Below are positions 1-7,839 of a stretch of DNA of 17,079 bases, one piece after another. Numbering within the stretch: position 1 is the first letter of the stretch; each line of letters starts with the position of its first letter. The DNA is taken from NCBI GenBank assembly GCA_026770615.1, contig MU632121.1, positions 6,464 through 23,542 on the forward strand, written 5' to 3'. The DNA comes from Pavlovales sp. CCMP2436. Lineage: Eukaryota > Haptophyta > Pavlovophyceae > Pavlovales. The translations under genes were made by a program, and so were the position numbers. A model generated the notes under the pieces. That model did not search any database and had not been told where the DNA came from. It saw nothing but the letters and a program-made list of their open reading frames with translations.

Positions 1-111
1 ACAATCCCCCCATCCGCATTCCCACCCCTCCAAGTTCACAATCCCCCCATCCGCACTCCCACCCCTCCAACTTCACAATCCCCCCATCCCCACTCCCACC
101 CTTCCAACTTC
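1..111. repeat. 37-bp tandem repeat, three copies
   Basis: Three consecutive 37-bp units (1-37, 38-74, 75-111) begin ACAATCCCCCCATCC and differ by only one to four bases. The array is pyrimidine-rich on this strand. It starts at the window edge, so it probably continues to the left. No coding potential is evident. Confidence 0.95.
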
Positions 112-203
112 AGAGCGGTACCGAGCAATCGTGACAGAGAGCCTGGGGGACTCCCTCGCCTTCCCGCTCTACCACCTCTGGTATAATACGAGTATATTAA
201 TAA

Positions 204-276
204 CCATCATGATAATGATGATGATGCCCATGATAAAGATGATGATAATGATAGAGATGATGATGATGATGATAAG
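204..276. repeat. GAT/ATG trinucleotide microsatellite
   Basis: An imperfect run of GAT repeats. The short Met/Ile-rich frame at 131-313 is produced by this repeat and is not treated as a gene. Confidence 0.9.
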
Positions 277-354
277 CATAGTTGTAAATTATAATCATGC
301 TATTCCTTATTGAATTCGGAATTTAATCATTCTTCTTATTTTAATTCGAATAAA

Positions 355-517
355 GGGTGTAGTAGGCAATAAGAAACCGTATCGTTAAGAAGCAGAGCCT
401 CATGTGTGTGCCCTTAAATAGTACTTTAAGCACAATTTAAGCATTGTTTGTATGTATTCTGATAAGAAATTGAGCCTCAGCCTCAAATTCGCCTTTCTTA
501 TTACCTGCGATCCCATG
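355..517 (+). mobile_element. MITE family 1, copy A
   Basis: A degenerate copy of a short inverted-repeat element found five times in this window. The left part carries GGCAATAAGAAACCG and an AAGCAGAGCCTC stretch. The right part carries GATAAGAAATTGAGCCTCAG and ends TTCTTATTACCTGCGATCCCATG followed by TA. The outermost left terminus has decayed. Orientation matches copy B at 3171-3329. There is no coding capacity, so it is a non-autonomous element. Confidence 0.75.
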
Positions 518-665
518 TAACAACATCAATAGGTTCGACCTCGTCTTCCTCGGTTCCGCCGCGCTCGCCGCGCTCGCCGTAGGCGCACACGTGCTTGCCA
601 ACGAGGTTCACGGCCACGGCGGGGTCGGCGGCAGGGGGTTGGACGGCGGGGTGCGCGGGATTGCG
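501..665 (-). CDS. Coding-like fragment running into MITE copy A
   Basis: A 54-codon minus-strand frame opens after a stop at 668-666 and ends at a TAA at 503-501. It is GC-rich and begins with Pro/Ala-rich sequence, then reads AVNLVGKHVCAYGERGERGG and an acidic EEDEVEPIDV stretch. Its last residues (VTWDRR) and its stop codon come from the terminal sequence of the adjacent MITE, so the element appears to have landed in or beside a coding exon. There is no in-frame ATG. I do not recognise the family. It could be the 3' part of an exon or chance GC-rich sequence. Confidence 0.28.
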   Translation of the reverse strand, partial: RNPAHPAVQPPAADPAVAVNLVGKHVCAYGERGERGGTEEDEVEPIDVVTWDRR

Positions 666-991
666 TCAAGCCCGTGGGTGACGCCAGACCCCGTGCGGAA
701 AGACCGCTGACCTGTCCGATCGAGACCTGGCCTTAATTAGATGTGAGCGGGCTCCAGCTCCGGTCATGGACAGCCAGTTGGCCTATGGGGGGTGTGTATT
801 CATAGCACCCCTGGGAGCCAGGCGAAGATGGGGTACCGTTCAAAAACTCTCGATGATGCCCTCGCTAGTTCCATAGTCCCTGTCTAAGGTCCATCCATAT
901 CTTAGCTTCCTCGACCTTTCCATCGGTATGTCACGTAATGGGGGTGGCCGCCACCGTGTTTTTTTTTTTTTTAGAAACACCTAATTAAAAT

Positions 992-2101
992 GTGGAGCGT
1001 TCGCTTAAACGAGCAAATAGTTCCGCGCCCACACTCGTGGCGAAACCTAAATGTGGTGAGGCGTGCGGCTACCGTCAGCCATCCGCTGGAGAAAATGCGT
1101 GCGCCCTGCTTCCGTTCTACGCACCCGCATGCACCTTGCCCACGTTCTTGTGCGCGGCTGACCAGGCGCGAACAGCCGTGCTACATGATGCGTGTAGACC
1201 GCAGCTTGCTGCTTCTGTATGCAGTTTACAATTATACTGTACTTAACATGCTCATAACTGTTATATACTATACTTACCATACTCATCACAGGCGCTCAAT
1301 GCGGTTGTGAGCGCGCGTGTTGCTATGCTGCGTGCGAACTCTGGGATCACGGACACTGGGGAGGCAGGCGCAGAAGCTGCGTGCCAGCGCCGCCTTTTAA
1401 ACCTCGTGGGCTGGTCCGAGAAACTTCTGCCAGACTCCGCGGCGGGACTCCCGGACTTACCCGGACTAGCGGCACAGGAGGCCGGGGGGCAGGGGGAGGC
1501 CGGGCGCGCGCAGGTGGAGCAGATAGAGCGGATACGGACAATGGCGTTCCTACGTGCAGGTGCGACAATGTAACATATATATATTTATTTATTTCTAAAC
1601 GTCACTGTTTTGTAACACCCGTCACTGTGCCCAAAAAGCTTTTCTTTGACTTAGCAACACCCGGCACTGCCTTTTGTAAGGCACTTTCTGTCGGAGTGAC
1701 ATCTGTCACTCCCTTTGAACTCAATTTAGACACGTGTCTTTTTTAAAAAAATTATTTTTATCGCAGTTGCGCCACTGACCGCAGGCCTATGCAACACTGC
1801 CTGATAAGTACCCTGTATAGTGTATCATATCGTATCCTTCTCCTGCAAAATGGTTGCGTCATTGCTCGCCAAGCTCTCCGCCTATGAATTCACGTCTTTT
1901 CTTTTCTTGGGGGGGGGGGGGGATGGAAGCGGCAGTTGTATCATTAGCCGCTAAGCTCTACGCCTAGCAATACCCGCCACTCCTTTTGTATTAACGCTTT
2001 TTTCTTCTTTTTTTGTTGCAGTTGCGTCATTGGTCGTGAATCTGGTCACCGAGCTCGCTGGCAATTGCGCAGCCAACATTCTCTCAGATATGACTTTGTG
2101 A
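992..2101 (+). CDS. Three-exon gene of unknown function (5' end unresolved)
   Basis: Exon 1 lies at about 992-1216, exon 2 at 1292-1559 and exon 3 at 2022-2101. Intron 1 (75 bp) runs from GTATGC to ATCACAG at phase 0. Intron 2 (462 bp) runs from CAG|GTGCGA to a strong pyrimidine tract ending GTTGCAG at phase 1. The frame is open across both junctions, which is the main support for the model. Exon 1 is cysteine-rich (KCGEACGY, then Cys spaced through ACALLPFYAPACTLP and FLCAADQ). Exon 2 has helical stretches, including EQIERIRTMAFLRA. Exon 3 adds VASLVVNLVTELAGNC and ends SDMTL. No ATG opens this frame: a stop sits at 986-988 and 992 is GTG, so an upstream exon is probably missing from the model. 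I do not recognise the family, and RNA evidence is lacking. Confidence 0.5.
1612..1990 (+). repeat. Intronic ACCCGNCACT repeat
   Basis: Related segments of the type ACACCCGYCACTGYCTTTTGTA occur at about 1615, 1657, 1698 and 1969. The first three are about 42 bp apart. All lie in intron 2 of the 992-2101 gene model and interleave with the exon-start repeats. Confidence 0.5.
1767..2045 (+). repeat. Degenerate tandem copies of the terminal-exon start
   Basis: Four related segments begin with TTGCGYCAYTG-like sequence at 1767, 1854, 1936 and 2022, spaced 87, 82 and 86 bp apart. Three follow an AG: TATCGCAG, GCGGCAG and GTTGCAG. The one at 1854 has GG there instead. Joined to exon 2 in the same phase, they read VAPLTAGLCNTA-stop, VASLLAKLSAYEF, VVSLAAKLYA-stop and the full-length VASLVVNLVTEL. 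Copies at 1854 and 1936 share AAGCTCTNCGCCTA further in. They may be alternative last exons or a decayed minisatellite. Confidence 0.6.
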
Positions 2102-2706
2102 AAATTTATGTATTGTTATGTATTTATCGTTCTTTATCTTTATACTTTATTATTATGTATATATTTTCACGTGTTTATAATGATGTATTGCATTTTATCT
2201 ATTTCATGTAATGCAATTATCATCACCTCCGCCCCAGCAGTAGCAGCAACCGATGATATTTATTCATTTAACTTAATATATTTATTCAAGCAGCAACAGC
2301 AGCAGCAGCCGCAGGCTCGAGTGGGGCGTTGGTGCCTTTAAATAGGGCGCCGGAATTGGAAAGGAGCAGCGGCTCCTGTCAGACCGAGCGCATTCTTTCC
2401 TGCGCGCGCTCATGGTGATCGGCTTGCACGTGTGCCTCAACTTTATTTTGCCTCAATTCTATACATCACTACTTTGTATTACAATATCATTGCAACGATG
2501 GGCGCACTCTCTGCTACGCGCTCAGTGTGCACATCTGGTGGCCATCGGCTCACAAGGGTGCATTTTATTAACTTTAAAAAAATTGATTTTTTCGACTCTA
2601 AGAATTAAATATTTTCGATTTTTGATGTTTAAAATTGTTATTTTTTAACATGAGCGCACATCCTGCTGCGCGCATGCATGGCCCTCGGGCACAGGTTTTT
2701 AGTTAA
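2102..2706. other. AT-rich intergenic stretch
   Basis: I see no supported gene here. It contains long AT-rich runs, a CAG run (about 2291-2311), a TTTAAATAGG box at about 2337 and two loosely similar GCGCTCA/CATCGGCT segments near 2410 and 2520. Short frames in it are compositionally noncoding. Confidence 0.5.
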
Positions 2707-2991
2707 TTATAGCTCTGAAACGTCCCCCGACTTGCAGCCCGAAGGCGTACGGGCATAACATACCCGACTTGCAGCCGCGCCGGCGCCGCCGAGGCCGCCG
2801 CCGCCGAGCCCGGCGGATTCGCTGCCGCCCTCGCCTTCGAGCGTGAACCCGTCGTTGGGGCACTCAAGCGGCGAGGGGCACTCGAGCGGCGTCCGTGGCG
2901 TGGACGGCTCACCAGCCCGCGGCGGCGGCAGCGGGGTGCGCGGCGCGTCGTTGCGCGGCGCCTGGTCGCGCGGCGCCTCGTCGCCCATCAT
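2707..2991 (-). CDS. Low-complexity Pro/Gly/Ala-rich frame, unknown
   Basis: A 94-codon frame with an ATG at 2991 begins MMGDEAPRDQAPRNDAPRTP. It contains a repeated LECP motif, an acidic GEGGSESA stretch, then a Gly/Ala tract, ending in SGDVSEL. The frame is open upstream to about 3066 with a hydrophobic segment (FSAFFALALP), so the real start could be earlier or in another exon. Its 3' end overlaps a 14-bp direct repeat (CCCGACTTGCAGCC at about 2726 and 2763). The DNA is so GC-rich that other frames are open too, which weakens the call. No domain is recognised. Confidence 0.25.
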   Translation of the reverse strand: MMGDEAPRDQAPRNDAPRTPLPPPRAGEPSTPRTPLECPSPLECPNDGFTLEGEGGSESAGLGGGGLGGAGAAASRVCYARTPSGCKSGDVSEL

Positions 2992-3085
2992 GTCCGTGTC
3001 CGCCCGCGGCAGCGCGAGCGCGAAGAAGGCGGAGAAAGAAGGGGCAACGTCGCGGTCGCGCGACTAGCGCTAAGTCCAGCAGGGA

Positions 3086-3350
3086 TGTCGGAGAATAAGA
3101 GTGTGGCCGCGTTTCCTCTTCGACTGTCGGACGATACGGCTTATTCTCCGCCGGTCGGGGAGTTTTGTTACAGGGGATCGCAGGCAATAAGAAACCGTCG
3201 TGTTAAGAAACTGAGCTTCTTTTTTTGCATTGCTTGTATGTAATTTAAGCAAATTTAAGCATTGTTTGTATGTAATTTGCTAAGAAACTCAGCCTCAAAA
3301 AGCGCCGTTCTTATTGCCCGCGATCCATGTATTCTCCGACTGTCGGAGAA
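3086..3350. repeat. Cluster of GTCGGAGAA inverted repeats around MITE copy B
   Basis: GTCGGAGAATAAG at 3086-3098 pairs with CTTATTCTCCG at 3140-3150. CGACTGTCG occurs at 3121-3129. A degenerate TTCTCCGCCGGTCGGGGAG lies at about 3144-3162. A perfect palindrome with 9-bp arms (TTCTCCGAC, T, GTCGGAGAA) lies at 3332-3350, directly after the MITE. The cluster sits just upstream of the ATG at 3395 and could be regulatory or the footprint of another element. Confidence 0.6.
3171..3329 (+). mobile_element. MITE family 1, copy B (159 bp, TA-flanked)
   Basis: The left terminus CAGGGGATCGCAGGCAATAA is mirrored by the right terminus TTCTTATTGCCCGCGATCCATG, and both sides are flanked by TA (3169-3170 and 3330-3331). 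Inside, AAGAAACTGAGC and GCTAAGAAACTCAGCC form subterminal repeats around two GCATTGYTTGTATGTAATTT units. A TA target duplication is typical of Tc1/mariner-type MITEs. It lies 65 bp upstream of the glycosyltransferase-like gene's ATG. Confidence 0.85.
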
Positions 3351-3529
3351 AAAGTTACCCGCAGGCGGAGGGCGAGGGAAGTAGCATCATTCCGATGCCA
3401 TTACGGGCGAGCCGACTATGTTTCATCACCTTCATCGCCGCCGCCGTGCTCGTCGTCTCCGTCATGGCACGCCGTCAGTTTCTGACCGAGGCGACCAGTT
3501 TGTACGGCGGGCACGGCGCAGTCGCCGCT

Positions 3530-3599
3530 GGCACGCCCAACTTCGGAAACCTCTCCCCCAGCCTGGCACGCCCGACTTCGGAAACCTCTCCCCCAACCT
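3530..3599 (+). repeat. 35-bp tandem duplication causing a frameshift
   Basis: Units 3530-3564 and 3565-3599 differ at only two positions. The first reads GTPNFGNLSPSL in the upstream frame; the second reads GTPDFGNLSPNL in the downstream frame. Thirty-five is not a multiple of three, so the duplication itself separates the two halves of the coding sequence. Confidence 0.95.
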
Positions 3600-4137
3600 G
3601 CTCGGCGGGGGCGGGGGCGCGGGCCGCGCCGCTGCACTCACGTCTACTGCGCTCGCGGCCGCGCGTTGCGACTCGTTCCACGGGTGCGTCACGATGAAGG
3701 ACCGAGAGGCGACTCTGCGCGCCGCAAGGACGTGCGTTCAGCCTGCGGCCGAGCGCTTGCCCGAGTGCGGACAGAACGGGCTGCGTTCTTCGAAGAACGC
3801 ATCGGGCGTCTACTGCGGCTACTCGACGGAGCGCGCCGCCAGCTGGCTCGCCACGCTGCATGCGCGGACGAGCAACTGTACGCACGTCGCGCTGACGGTT
3901 GTGATCGGTGCGTACGACCAGCTGCCTACAGTCAAGCAGTTTAAGGACCAAGCTGCACTGCAGGGCAAAGAAGTAGAGGTGCGCCACGGCAGGCCGATGC
4001 CGTTGGTGGAGTGCTACGTGGCTCTGGTCGACAACACCACGCTCAAGGTCGAGCAACCCCGCGCCGCGATCAGCGGGTGGGATTTGATCGAGCTAACGCA
4101 CCCGTTCCCTTTTGCAGCGACAACGAGCTCGAGACCG

Positions 4138-4320
4138 GCGGCGGCAGCGTCAGCGCGCTGCCGCTGCCGCCGCCAGGCGCGAACGCGCTGCCGCTGCCGG
4201 GCGCGAGCGCGCTGCCGCTGCCGCCACCAGGCTCGAGTACGCTGCCGCTGCAGCCACCGGACTCGAGCGCGCTGCCGCCGCCGCCGCCGGGCGGGAGCGC
4301 GCTGCTGCCGCCGACGGGAC
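4138..4320 (+). repeat. GC-rich repeat encoding a Pro/Leu-rich tail
   Basis: Imperfect units of the form GCGCTGCCGCTGCCG encode ALPLPPPG-like repeats in the frame that follows the proposed mini-intron. Every frame on both strands is open here because of composition, so open length alone is not evidence of coding. Confidence 0.7.
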
Positions 4321-4568
4321 GCGTTGAAACAGCGGCACGGGCAGGCTCCTGTGTCCTCTCCCTGCGGCCCACGTACAGCACCATCAGTGCGTCCTGCAAG
4401 AGTACAAGAAGCCATCAAAGTGCAAGCAGCCTCTGCATGCGTGCATGTTCATGTGCAGGAGCCACCCGGACCAGCGACCAGCGTGCCGCTGCAGCGCGAG
4501 CATCGGCCACTTTTAAAACCAATAAACACTAAAATTAAAATCGGCGCTTTGCAATATCGCTTTCTCTG

Positions 4569-4737
4569 CAGGGGATCCGCAGGCAATACAGAACGGCGCT
4601 TTTTGAGGCTGAGGCTGAGTTTCTTAGCAAATTACATACAAACAATTGTTAAATTTTGGTTAAAACCACTATTGAAGGGCTTAAAAACGAGGCTCAGTTT
4701 CTTGACACGACGGTTTCTTATTGCCCGCGATCCCCTG
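4569..4737 (-). mobile_element. MITE family 1, copy C (169 bp)
   Basis: It begins CAGGGGATCCGCAGGCAATA and ends TTCTTATTGCCCGCGATCCCCTG, followed by TA. Its interior is the reverse of copy B: GAGGCTGAGGCTGAGTTTCT comes first, then ACATACAAACAAT. The left flank is TG rather than TA. It lies 36 bp beyond the end of the broken glycosyltransferase-like gene. Confidence 0.85.
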
Positions 4738-4772
4738 TAACTTTTTACTTCGCAACCGTTTGAGGAGTTGTG

Positions 4773-5016
4773 GTAGTGAACCCCATATCATCCTAATAGC
4801 CCTGCTCGATGGATTCACAGAACAGCTGTCTGATCTAGATTTGAATAAGTATTTGCCCTACTTTACTGGCGTCGCGTGAATAATTTACGCCTCGGCGGCG
4901 TGTTAGTTATGCAGTTAGTTATGCACTGTAGGTCACCAACTTATCAAAATCTCAATCAGACAGCTGATCTAGGATCCCATCGGGCAGGGCTCTCGGGATG
5001 ATATGGGGTTCACTAC
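4773..5016. mobile_element. Foldback element with about 62-bp inverted repeats
   Basis: GTAGTGAACCCCATATCATC at 4773-4792 is matched in reverse complement by the sequence ending at 5016. The arms (4773-4834 and 4955-5016) extend through AGCCCTGCNCGATGG to AGCTGTCTGAT with a few mismatches. The interior of about 120 bp is AT-rich and noncoding. No convincing target-site duplication is visible. It is distinct from MITE family 1. Confidence 0.8.
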
Positions 5017-5658
5017 CTAAACTTGTCAAACAGCTGAGAAGGAAAAGGTTGTCAGCACCCCCCAATACCATCAGCGCGGAGTGTGTAAGTTTATAGTTAA
5101 ACGTCCGTCACCGAGAGGATCTCACTGGATTTAAGTTTCGAAAAACACTCAGATCCAGGGAACCACCCCGAGCACACGGATACCGTCCCCACCGCTGATC
5201 TTTTCAGACACACGACGATCGACGACTGGAGATTCGACTGGCACGCTGACCGACCTCCATTGCTCTCCCTCGCGTCAACTGAAAATGCAGCACCGTCTGC
5301 GAGCGCGGCACACCTATGCGACTCACAAAACATTACTTCTTCACTAGCCTGTATCACATATATTGCGATTCTTGCCCCGAGGGACAGAAATCGCAATTAT
5401 ACGCGGCTTGTCTGCTGGCCCAGTGTATCCCACCCCTTGACGGGGGTGGGCCTCGGGCGCAGGACTTTGGATTGCGGGGTGTGGCGGGCTTGCTGGCTCA
5501 TGTTTGCCTTTTGAAGACTTTGGGCTTGCTGGCTCATGTTTGGTTCAGGTTTTTTGTCGCCCGAGTGGTGTGACAGCGTGGGTGACTGGCCGATTTCAAG
5601 GGCCCGTTTGGTTGCTGAGCGCAGTGTGCGTGAGTGGTGCATGAATATGAAGGACTTG
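5017..5658. other. No gene supported
   Basis: Short open frames occur on both strands, but none has an ATG plus recognisable protein character. A direct repeat of GGCTTGCTGGCTCATGTTTG lies at about 5488 and 5524. Confidence 0.4.
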
Positions 5659-6360
5659 TCATAGATCAGTGCGTGCATACGTGACGGGCCTGCTGCGGAT
5701 TCGTGGTTTATGGCGGGACTGGCTGGTCCTGTTTTGGGGTTCGGTGGGACTGGCTGCTCCTGGTAGTAATGAGGTTTTAGTTCGAAACGGTCTCTGGTTG
5801 CGTTTTTCCACGTTTGATGCGCGTAAGCGTTGCTGGCCTCGGTTAGGCATGAGGGTGGGCTTCGGCTGCATGAAGGGTATAGTTGGATTTACACCTGTTA
5901 ATGAATCTTCATTATTCGTAGGTTGGTTGCGCATCGGGCATCTTCGTTTGGCAGGGGTGGTCAGTGCGCAGGTGTCCGTTGGGGGTATGGGCTCTTGCTG
6001 TATAAGTAGTATGGCCGTTGGGAATATGGGCTCATACTGAGCGATGCTATCCGTTGGAGGTATAGGCTCATACCGCAGAAATGGTATAGCTGCTGGTGCC
6101 TCGATTTGGGCGATGCTGTCCGTTAGGGGTATGGGCACGTACTGCATAGGTGATATGGCCGCTGGGGCATCGTATTGGGCAATGCTGTCTGTTGAGGGTA
6201 TGGGCTCATACTGCATAGGAGGTAAGGCTGATGTTTCCTTGTTTTGAGCGATGCTATCCATTGGGGGTATGGGCTTGTATTGTATAGGTGGTATGGCCGC
6301 TGGTGCTGTGTTTTGATTCAGTTTCCTTGCTGCCCGCTCTGCTGTCTGGGCGGCCCACAT
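5659..6360 (-). CDS. Protein with 23-residue tandem repeats
   Basis: A 233-aa frame starts at an ATG at 6360 (MWAAQTAERAARKLNQ). Residues of about 20-130 consist of five related 23-residue units with the consensus core QYEPIPPTDSIAQ, encoded by a 69-bp minisatellite. The rest is basic and Gln/Arg/Pro-rich (PFRTKTSLLPG, RHKPRIRSRPV). The frame stays open upstream of the ATG (YNAYKFKVA). It lies 3' of the RNase H remnant on the same strand and could be a late part of that element or a separate gene. No signal peptide, membrane segment or known domain is visible. All unit lengths preserve the frame, which hints at coding constraint. Confidence 0.45.
   Translation of the reverse strand: MWAAQTAERAARKLNQNTAPAAIPPIQYKPIPPMDSIAQNKETSALPPMQYEPIPSTDSIAQYDAPAAISPMQYVPIPLTDSIAQIEAPAAIPFLRYEPIPPTDSIAQYEPIFPTAILLIQQEPIPPTDTCALTTPAKRRCPMRNQPTNNEDSLTGVNPTIPFMQPKPTLMPNRGQQRLRASNVEKRNQRPFRTKTSLLPGAASPTEPQNRTSQSRHKPRIRSRPVTYARTDL
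5972..6316. repeat. 69-bp minisatellite inside a coding frame
   Basis: GCGATGCTRTCCGTTGGGG-like starts occur at 6041, 6110, 6179 and 6248, exactly 69 bp apart, with a more diverged unit beginning near 5972. Each unit encodes 23 residues on the minus strand. Confidence 0.9.
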
Positions 6361-6535
6361 GGCTACCTTAAACTTATACGCGTTGTATGTAGATATTGTC
6401 CTTGGTTACCGCCGCTGATGCTTTTATTGCCGCTTCGCGTGATTTGTGCATGCTGAGGCTATGGCGTAGAAAAGTGTACTGTAAGTCGCCAGGCTTGGGT
6501 GCGTCAATGGTGTCGACGTCCTTCTTTCTAAGCTC

Positions 6536-7786
6536 TTATTTGACTCTTAATCCTACCCCTCCAATGAAGTAGTCCGGCCGAAATATTATGTGTGTCGCCA
6601 TTGATTTTGATTTGGCGGGTCCCAGGCGCGGGGACAGTTCCTCGCAGAAATAGCGATGAAGGTTGTGGCGGTGCTTTTCCGTTGACGAGCACTCGTGGTT
6701 TGGGTGATGCTTTGTGTCTTGTGAGTTGGGTGCTTTGCATAGAGTGCAGGTGAGGCCCATTGTTTCGGACTTTCCGTCAATGGTAGTTGTAGTGGTGGCC
6801 ATCGCCGGAAACTCTGCTGCCCACTTGGCATCGTGGCGGTATGATCCGAGTATCAATCTGGCCATGTGTTTGGTGTACTTTTCCGTGGGTCGCTGTTGGC
6901 CCCTAACTCGTGGGAGGCGCAGAGCCGTCGTGCTTTCTTTTGACCACATGGCTTCTACATTGGCCATTCTACCTATGCCGGGGGCATGTTTGACGGGGCC
7001 TCTCTTCTCTAGGCGATCCCTCGCAACTCTGTCTATTATCGCATGGCGTGCTGCTCGTTGGTCGGATGTGTTGATGTCTCCTTTCGTAGTGGCCGCTATT
7101 GCCCAGCACTGGGCCGTGAGCGTGTTTTTTGTGAGCTGTACTGTGGCGGCTTCTCTATGTACTGTTACTACCTTTGAGCCCAGTCGCTCATTGCGTTCTG
7201 CACGAGCTTTATGACAGCCAGGGGTTGGAGATGGGGAAGCATATTAGCCTGGCTGCGCCAGTTGTCGGCTCGTGTGGAGATGAAGAGCCGGGTCTCTTTC
7301 TTTAGCGCCTCTGCTGTCACTATTCTAGCTCTCGAGGCATCATCGTGACGTACCGCTCCCGGGTTTTTTAAAATTATGGCTACTTTATCATCCGAGTTGG
7401 TATGAGCCGCAGTGCGAGTCGCGTTCCTGAAGCGTCCGTGCGCCGTCACGTTGTTTTGAGGCTGAGTAGGCGGTAAAAGTGAGGGTTTGCATCATAGCTC
7501 GTGGGATTCCTTAACCCGTGTGGTAGGGGGTTGCGGTCTAGGTGCCGTCTGTGCCAGTCTAGGCGTTTTACGCCTGTGGCATGGTCCCATCCGATGAATA
7601 GCTCTTGCTCGTGAGTCGGTGCTTGTAAGGCCAGTGTGACCGCATTGCATTCTGCGTTGACAACCGTTTGATCGCCTGTAAATGTGCTGGTGAGGATATA
7701 TGCCCCTGGGGCATGTGTCGTGCCGCGGATGTGGTGTGATGGGAGTACGTAAAATCTTGCCGCACCGGTGTGTGTGCGTCAATTTA
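6536..7786 (-). pseudogene. Decayed retroelement remnant: RNase H domain plus zinc-finger tail
   Basis: Read from 7786 down, the fragments give an RNase H-like succession: IDA (first acid), NAECNAVTLAL (helix glutamate), FIGWDHATG (third acid) and AHTNSDDKVA (last acid). Two or three frame changes separate these parts, for example near 7455 and again between about 7170 and 7250. After the last change, a frame of about 230 codons is open down to 6536 (ATG at 6967). It includes CTLC followed by an H/H/H/C cluster (HHPNHEC), which resembles the zinc-finger tail found after RNase H in some non-LTR retrotransposons. The order fits a 5'-truncated LINE-like element, since no reverse transcriptase is seen upstream. 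The RNase H reading rests on motif spacing that I judged by eye. Confidence 0.5.
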
Positions 7787-7839
7787 TTCCGTCAATTGTT
7801 CGACCTCTCATCGCTGTCAATTTATAACGTCGTCAATTT
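7778..7839. repeat. Four GTCAATT(T) repeats
   Basis: GTCAATT(T) occurs at 7778, 7791, 7816 and 7832, overlapping the 5' edge of the RNase H remnant, where it supplies the ATTGAC of the first acidic motif. Confidence 0.6.

Larger units (their letters stand above)
3395..4532 (+). pseudogene. Broken type II membrane glycosyltransferase-like gene (DUF616-like)
   Basis: The ATG at 3395 opens a protein with an N-terminal signal anchor: R4 and R7, a hydrophobic segment at about residues 8-25, then RR. This is the layout of a Golgi type II enzyme. After 45 codons a 35-bp duplication (3530-3599) shifts the frame, and the protein continues in the next frame from 3565. That part has a Gly/Ala stem, five spaced cysteines, then THVALTVVIGAYDQLP (about 3886-3927) and ECYVALVDNTTL (about 4009-4044). 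The GxYDxL and later VDN motifs resemble the start of DUF616/MUCI70-type glycosyltransferases, from memory of the family. A 41-bp GT-AG intron (4077-4117, with a CTAAC branch-like site) would join the frame to DNELETGGG and a Pro-rich repeat tail ending at 4532. The rest of a catalytic domain is absent, so the copy is truncated or chimeric. Confidence 0.45.

Noticed and set aside
1..111. CRISPR-like array
   Set aside because: The units are contiguous with no unique spacers, so this is a simple tandem repeat in eukaryotic DNA.
531..545. GGTTCGACCTC resembling a tRNA T-loop
   Set aside because: No acceptor, D or anticodon arms can be built around it.
990..1310. 106-aa frame from the ATG at 990
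   Set aside because: It is a different frame from the one whose exon junctions match. Its sequence is Arg/His/Pro-rich without protein character, although it is the only ATG frame here.
2108..2341. 77-aa Tyr/Ile/Phe-rich frame
   Set aside because: Translation of AT-rich noncoding sequence and a CAG run.
3475..4056. 193-aa minus-strand frame
   Set aside because: Antisense shadow of the GC-rich glycosyltransferase-like gene, with no protein-like motifs.
4014..4418. Several Ala/Gly/Arg-rich minus-strand frames
   Set aside because: Produced by the low-complexity CTGCCG repeat, where all six frames are open.
3418..4740. Single 440-aa open frame on the plus strand
   Set aside because: Only its middle portion is the real coding frame. 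The start is out of frame with the membrane anchor because of the 35-bp duplication, and its end is Arg/Cys-rich translation of the GC repeat and a MITE.
6714..7214. 166-aa plus-strand frame with hydrophobic segments
   Set aside because: It overlaps the RNase H/zinc-finger remnant, whose minus-strand reading has clear motifs.
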